In this document: positions 60,171-64,000 of the stretch, one piece after another | Numbering within the stretch: the first letter of the stretch is position 1 | Layout of the letters: each line of letters begins with the position of its first letter | DNA from: Elymus sibiricus | Lineage: Eukaryota > Streptophyta > Magnoliopsida > Poales > Poaceae | Direction of reading: 5' to 3' | Assembly (NCBI GenBank): GCA_039707655.1 | Contig: CM077663.1 | Coordinates: 433,459,830 to 433,523,829 of the forward strand | Length of the DNA stretch: 64,000 nucleotides | Notes under the pieces: generated by a model | Told to the model about the DNA's origin: nothing | What the model saw: the letters and a program-made list of their open reading frames with translations, nothing else | Database searches by the model: none | Made by a program: the position numbers and the translations under genes

Positions 60171-62481
60171 AAACTGAGACAAGAACAAGAACAACAACAA
60201 GGATGCATATGTGAGACAAGAACCAGAACAAAAACAAAAAAGTGTGTGTGGACTAAACCTCGCGGTTATGTTCATCTGCGGAGTCCTCCATCTTAATACT
60301 GCATGTCCAGGGATACTGAAAAAAGGATGCCCTCCCCGCCGCTTAGTTTTTCACTTTTTGTCTTGCCTGCATTTGAAAAACAGAGTTAGGAACATACAAA
60401 ATTACTCCCATTCTAAGCAGGGGATAGTTTGTAAAACAGAGTCTGGAAGTCTGAAAACGCATTATATACCAAAATAAGACCAAAATAGCGGTTTCTGTTG
60501 ACTGGAACTGGAAGTCTGATATGCATTAGACCGCCAGTAAAAAACTGCTACTTAGTAGACATAGAAGGATGTGCAAAAGCATCTACGAGTACCTACTGAC
60601 AGTGATATTATAACAAAAACCGATTTCATGAACTATATGCAAAAAATAAGGCAAAGTCAAAACCTATAAAGTACAGAGTTGGCTACTAATTCAGAACAGT
60701 TGCCTACGATTCAGCACTGTTACCCCCTTGTTCGACAGTGCTTTGCCCAAGTTCATCAATACCGTTGCCCCCGTTCATCAGTACTGTTGCCTTAAAAACG
60801 TGTAGAAAAAAGAATGTTGCTAAACACACAATGCTAAACACAGATTACAGTGTTTGACTGCTGAAAACATGCTGAACATATATACTGCCTGCCGCAACCC
60901 CTAATTGTGTTCCCAACTAATCACAATGCTGGGAAAATAGCTTATATTAGGTTACATTATTGCCTACTGAAACAAAAAAATATTGCCTCCATGGCTTACA
61001 TAATTGCCTACTGAAAACACAAGCACGACTGACAAAAAATGCCTGCTGAAAAACGCACATATGCTGCGGCCCTCCTTCCTCAACTCATCCGTGCCCTCCC
61101 TACCTCTCCTCACTCGCGCCTTGGCGCCGCACCTGAGCTGCGCACGATTCGCACCTTCCTGCGCATGCACTCCGGCGAGTCCCACTGCCCCACCTTCCAG
61201 CAGGACCCCTCGGCCGGCCCTCGCCTCCTCGCACAAAAAATCACTCCCTCTCCTCCCCGGGAGCCTCTCTGTTTGATCTACCCCCCGCGCAGCAGCCCTT
61301 TTGCGGTGGGTGATGACCACGAGGGCGTAGGCAACGAACCCCCAGCTCTGATGCATGAACGATGGCCTAACGGACAGCGATTAGGAAAAGACAATAACAC
61401 GGTACAGAAGGAGAAAAGTACACAGGCATCCCCCTAGAGATATCTCGATGGAGCGTAGCAGCACAAAAATGACTCCTGCTGGATGTAGAAATGTAGGCTA
61501 CATTTGACAAAAACTTGCTGTTGCTGCTGCTGCAAGTTCCTATAGATTTGCACGCAAAATCTACATAAAAATGCCCACTGTAAAATGAAACCTGCTCTGT
61601 TGCCTACTTATCTCTCGACGTGTTGCCTACAAAAAGTTACTCGTTTATTTTGTTGCCTACATCCTGAAGTTGGGAAGTGGCACTTCGAGCTGATGCAAAA
61701 ACATGGATGCCTTATCGACATCTGACTGTAACCTTGGTGAAACCCATAGCCCCTTCTCCCCCATGACTATGTTGCATCTCTGAAAACCCTCGCCCCCAGG
61801 AGAGTCGGATTTTTCCATGGATGCTATTAGCTAGCCCATTGGCGCTCCCGCCCACCAAAAACTTGCTGGAAAAAAGTGTGCGCGATATAGAGCAGAAATT
61901 GAATCAAAATTTCAATGCGGGGTAGCGCTATGACCCTCTCTGTTCTGATTAAGCGTAGAATTTTCAGTTCCCCATCTCCAATTTGTTGTTGCGCCCACTC
62001 CTCTACATCCGCCCTGCCCCCTTGGTTCGCCATCGACCAAAAATATCCCCATACCCCATAAATGACGAAATTATGTAGGCTAAGGCGCCAGAAACTAACC
62101 TCGTGGCGTGGATGTACCAAACCCCCTCGTCGCCGTTGGCCGCCTCACGCAACGGACGACCTCCTCCCTCCTCCTCTTCTCCTATCACGCGCGTAAGCTG
62201 CTCTCCTCGGACGACTTGCCGGTGCCCCGCCTCCTGATGTGGCTCTCGCTTCACCTTTCCGCGCACCGCTGTTTGCCGGTGTCGTCGTGATCTCGCCGAC
62301 CACGCTCGCCGGGAACCTAGGGATTTCTCTCCCCTGTTCGTGTTGCGGAGATGGAGTGGGGAGGGGAATGGCGAGGACAGAACGACGAGGGGAAAGCGAC
62401 AAAACAACCGCCTCTCCTTATCCCAACCTGGTCGGTCGTCCCCCGCGTGGCGTGATCTTCGTGTGAGATCAACGGTTGCCG
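60171..62481. other. Outer element, unassigned
   Basis: A-rich after the array, then a GC-rich part (61050-61330) with ORFs on both strands that I cannot identify, and another GC-rich part (62100-62450) that on the minus strand resembles a transcribed leader (AAACCCTAA nearby, then Arg/Gly/Glu-rich ORFs). The phrase TTGCCTAC recurs about ten times between 60670 and 61650, more than expected, marking a low-complexity word repeat. Confidence 0.3.
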
Positions 62482-62533
62482 TGCGGCCGCTCCAGCTTTT
62501 TTTTTTTTTTTAGGGTTTGCGGCCGCTCCAGCT
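62482..62533 (-). mobile_element. Third ultra-short poly(A) stub with 16-bp duplication
   Basis: TGCGGCCGCTCCAGCT occurs exactly at 62482-62497 and 62518-62533. The 20-nt spacer is fourteen T then AGGGTT; on the minus strand AACCCT plus A14. This fits a retroposed tail with target duplications. Confidence 0.55.
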
Positions 62534-63102
62534 CGCCAGATAGCGCGCGCGCGCTGCCCAGCATTTGGGTTGTAAGAATGGAGAGGTTCAGCCACCACTT
62601 GAAGATAATGGGCTAAGGGCCCATGTGGAAAAGGAATTAGAGAAGGAAGAGGAAAAAAAAACAGATTGGCCTAAGCCCATTCAGTTTGGAAAAGAGAAAT
62701 ACTAGAAAGAGAGAGGTGTCTTCTCACAGGAATACAGAGAAATGATGTTGTGCTAGGGAAGTTTGGCCCATGGAGTGAGCGATGGAAAACATTTATATTT
62801 CCCTTTAGGGAAATCTAAAAAAAAGAATAAAAGGCTCGAAAAATCAAACGATCTTCCAAACATTTAAAAAAAATGCGGATGTGCATAATTTAATATGTTC
62901 AAGACGAGAAAAATAAAGTTCGACTAAAAAAGAATAATAAAACCCAAATCTTAGTTTAGGTTGGTATTGCTTCAAATTAAATCCTCTAAAGTATTAAAAC
63001 TCAATTTAAGCTTTGTTAGAAAAATAAAACTAACGAAATTTTCTAGCCCTAATTTTTAGAAAACTTTTTTTTATTAAACATTCCGAACATCGGGATGTTA
63101 CA
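62534..63102 (-). other. Terminal region of the outer LTR-type element
   Basis: On the minus strand this is the element start, TGTAACATCCCGATG, followed by T-rich DNA. No genes. Confidence 0.45.
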
Positions 63103-63107
63103 GACAC
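63103..63107. repeat. Target duplication GACAC, right copy
   Basis: Pairs with 20858-20862. Confidence 0.55.
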
Positions 63108-63293
63108 TTGCATTTGTATGAGCAGTGTCCATCAACAATAAAGCTGTTGGTTATCCTCAGAAGAACTCGATGACCGCTCTCCCGACCCACCCGCCCGCCT
63201 CGCCCACCTACCTCGTCATCACCACCGCCGCCATGGCTAGCACCCTTGCCGCTGCAGGCGTGCCTGTGGCTGCGGCGCCTCCTAGCTGCTAGC

Positions 63294-63748
63294 ATGCCCC
63301 GTCGTCGCGGATCCACGAGCGCGTCGCCTCCCCAGATGGAGCAGGTGGAAGCGGAGCATTTGATTCCCTTTCCGTTCATCTACCAGGCGTTCCCAGAGAG
63401 ACTGCACCCGATTGGATCCGTTTCGCCGGAGATCCTGGAAGCTAAAAGGGCACGACGATGGCGGGAGAGGGCGGAGCGCATCCGTGACGACTCCCTCTCG
63501 TGGTCTCTCTGTGTGAGGGATTGGAAGGAGGTGAAGCAGGAGATGATAGACGACCCCGATTCGAGATCCAGATGGGGACATTTTGCTCAGGTATGCAAGG
63601 AGCAAGCAGATCGAGAATTGCTGAATCTAGCCTACAAAATCCATTTCGAAGGATCAGAGAAGGAGCGTGACAGGATGCCACCGATCTCTGCCCCTCCATT
63701 GGAATTCGTCAATTGGACGAAGAGGGAAGCGAAATCGGAGGAACCAAG
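63294..63748 (+). pseudogene. Unidentified ORF, broken by an LTR insertion
   Basis: From ATG at 63294 the frame reads MPRRRGSTSASPPQ, then FPFIYQAFPERLHPIGSVSP, an Arg/Glu-rich helix region (LEAKRARRWRERAERIRDD), WSLCVRDWKEVKQEMIDDP and RWGHFAQVCKEQADRELLN, up to EFVNWTKREAKSEEPS. There the LTR at 63749 begins and a stop follows at 63767, inside the LTR. The frame is clean over ~150 codons, has codon use unlike the AT-rich flank, and is preceded by a C-rich leader with a short upstream ORF (ATG near 63235). I do not recognise the family. A GTATGC after CAG near 63590 could be a splice donor. It is the target that lay to the right of the outer element before that arrived. Confidence 0.5.
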
Positions 63749-64000
63749 TGTAGGAGATATGCCCTAGAGGCAATAACAAATGTTATTATTTATCTCCATG
63801 ATCATAATTATGTTTATGTTCCATGCTATAACTGCTATGGTTCTCGAGTCTGCAATAACCACGAGGCTTGAAGGAAGACTCATATGCACGTGTGGAATAA
63901 TAAACGGTAAAAAGTATTCCTAGTCAAGCCTCTAAGACTAGCTCAAGTGTTGCATGATGATCACGTTTTCCTGATCATGGGCATGACTATGCCGGCAACT
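63749..64000 (+). mobile_element. Copia LTR (partial), same group as the second copia element
   Basis: Starts TGTAGGAGATATGCCC and follows 34713 onward with roughly 8-10% differences. It continues past the right edge. The five bases before it, CCAAG (63744-63748), are the expected target duplication; the other copy is outside the window. Confidence 0.88.

Larger units (their letters stand above)
20863..63102 (-). mobile_element. Outermost LTR-type element (solo or partial LTR), host of the nested stack
   Basis: Read on the minus strand it starts TGTAACATCCCGATGTTC (at 63102) and ends GGGTTCTCACA (at 20863), the TG...CA form of LTRs. GACAC flanks it at 20858-20862 and 63103-63107, a 5-bp duplication typical of retrovirus-type integration. 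Without the CACTA insertion it is ~11.5 kb. I found no second copy of either end inside and no gag or pol coding, so it may be a solo LTR with further unseen insertions, or a long non-coding (LARD-like) derivative. The pairing of the two ends is inference from end form and TSD. Confidence 0.55.

Noticed and set aside
60964..61437. Genes on either strand at 61 kb
   Set aside because: Overlapping ORFs on both strands of a GC-rich patch, no recognised motif, no intron structure that helps.

Overview
The window is nuclear DNA of a grass of the wheat tribe (Triticeae: wheat, Aegilops, rye or barley type). The support is two intron-rich plant genes in a sea of nested transposons whose ends are Triticeae types: copia LTRs opening TGTTGGAAATATGCCC or TGTAGGAGATATGCCC, a CACTA element with TTTAGTCCCGGTT subterminal repeats, and 5'-truncated LINEs and a tRNA-derived SINE. 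All identifications come from reading the sequence; no database search was run.

Layout. 1-5040: a protein phosphatase 2C gene on the minus strand, its last exons cut off by the left edge, with its promoter around 5030. 5041-12780: intergenic, holding a tiny LINE stub, a 5'-truncated LINE, a SINE, an AT-rich block with four copies of a ~130-bp box, and an unassigned retroposon-like stretch. 12781-18360: a complete, apparently intact CTP synthase gene on the plus strand (21 coding exons, 607 codons, TATA box at 12802). 18361-20862: decayed repeats built of GTTCATCGATTTT-type words and tRNA-like modules.

20863-63102 is one nested stack. The outermost layer has LTR-type ends (TGT...ACA) and a 5-bp target duplication GACAC, but no second LTR and no coding domain was found. 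Into it jumped a CACTA transposon (23894-54590, TSD TAA, ~12.2 kb without its own insertions), transcribed on the minus strand: a small coiled-coil/membrane ORF, a TNP2-type transposase with one frameshift, and a gene ending in a Ulp1-like protease domain. Into that last gene jumped an Angela/WIS/BARE-like copia element (27232-45675, TSD GAACA, ~8.9 kb native, LTRs 1806 bp, about 30 differences by hand count). Into its 3' LTR jumped a second copia element (34713-44248, TSD CCTTG, LTRs both 2022 bp with only about 3 differences) whose internal region is already coding-dead. Order of events is therefore outer element, CACTA, Angela-like copia, second copia.

The right part of the outer element holds a ~2.4-kb tandem array of a ~112-bp GC-rich unit (57760-60170), organised in its last third as a four-unit (~446 bp) higher-order repeat. 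Past the outer element, 63108-63748 carries an unidentified ORF broken by another LTR (from 63749) of the same group as the second copia element.

The two host genes are divergently oriented and have no evident shared pathway. The strongest points for follow-up are the very young but coding-dead copia element, three minute poly(A)-tailed insertions flanked by 16-bp duplications, and the higher-order tandem array.
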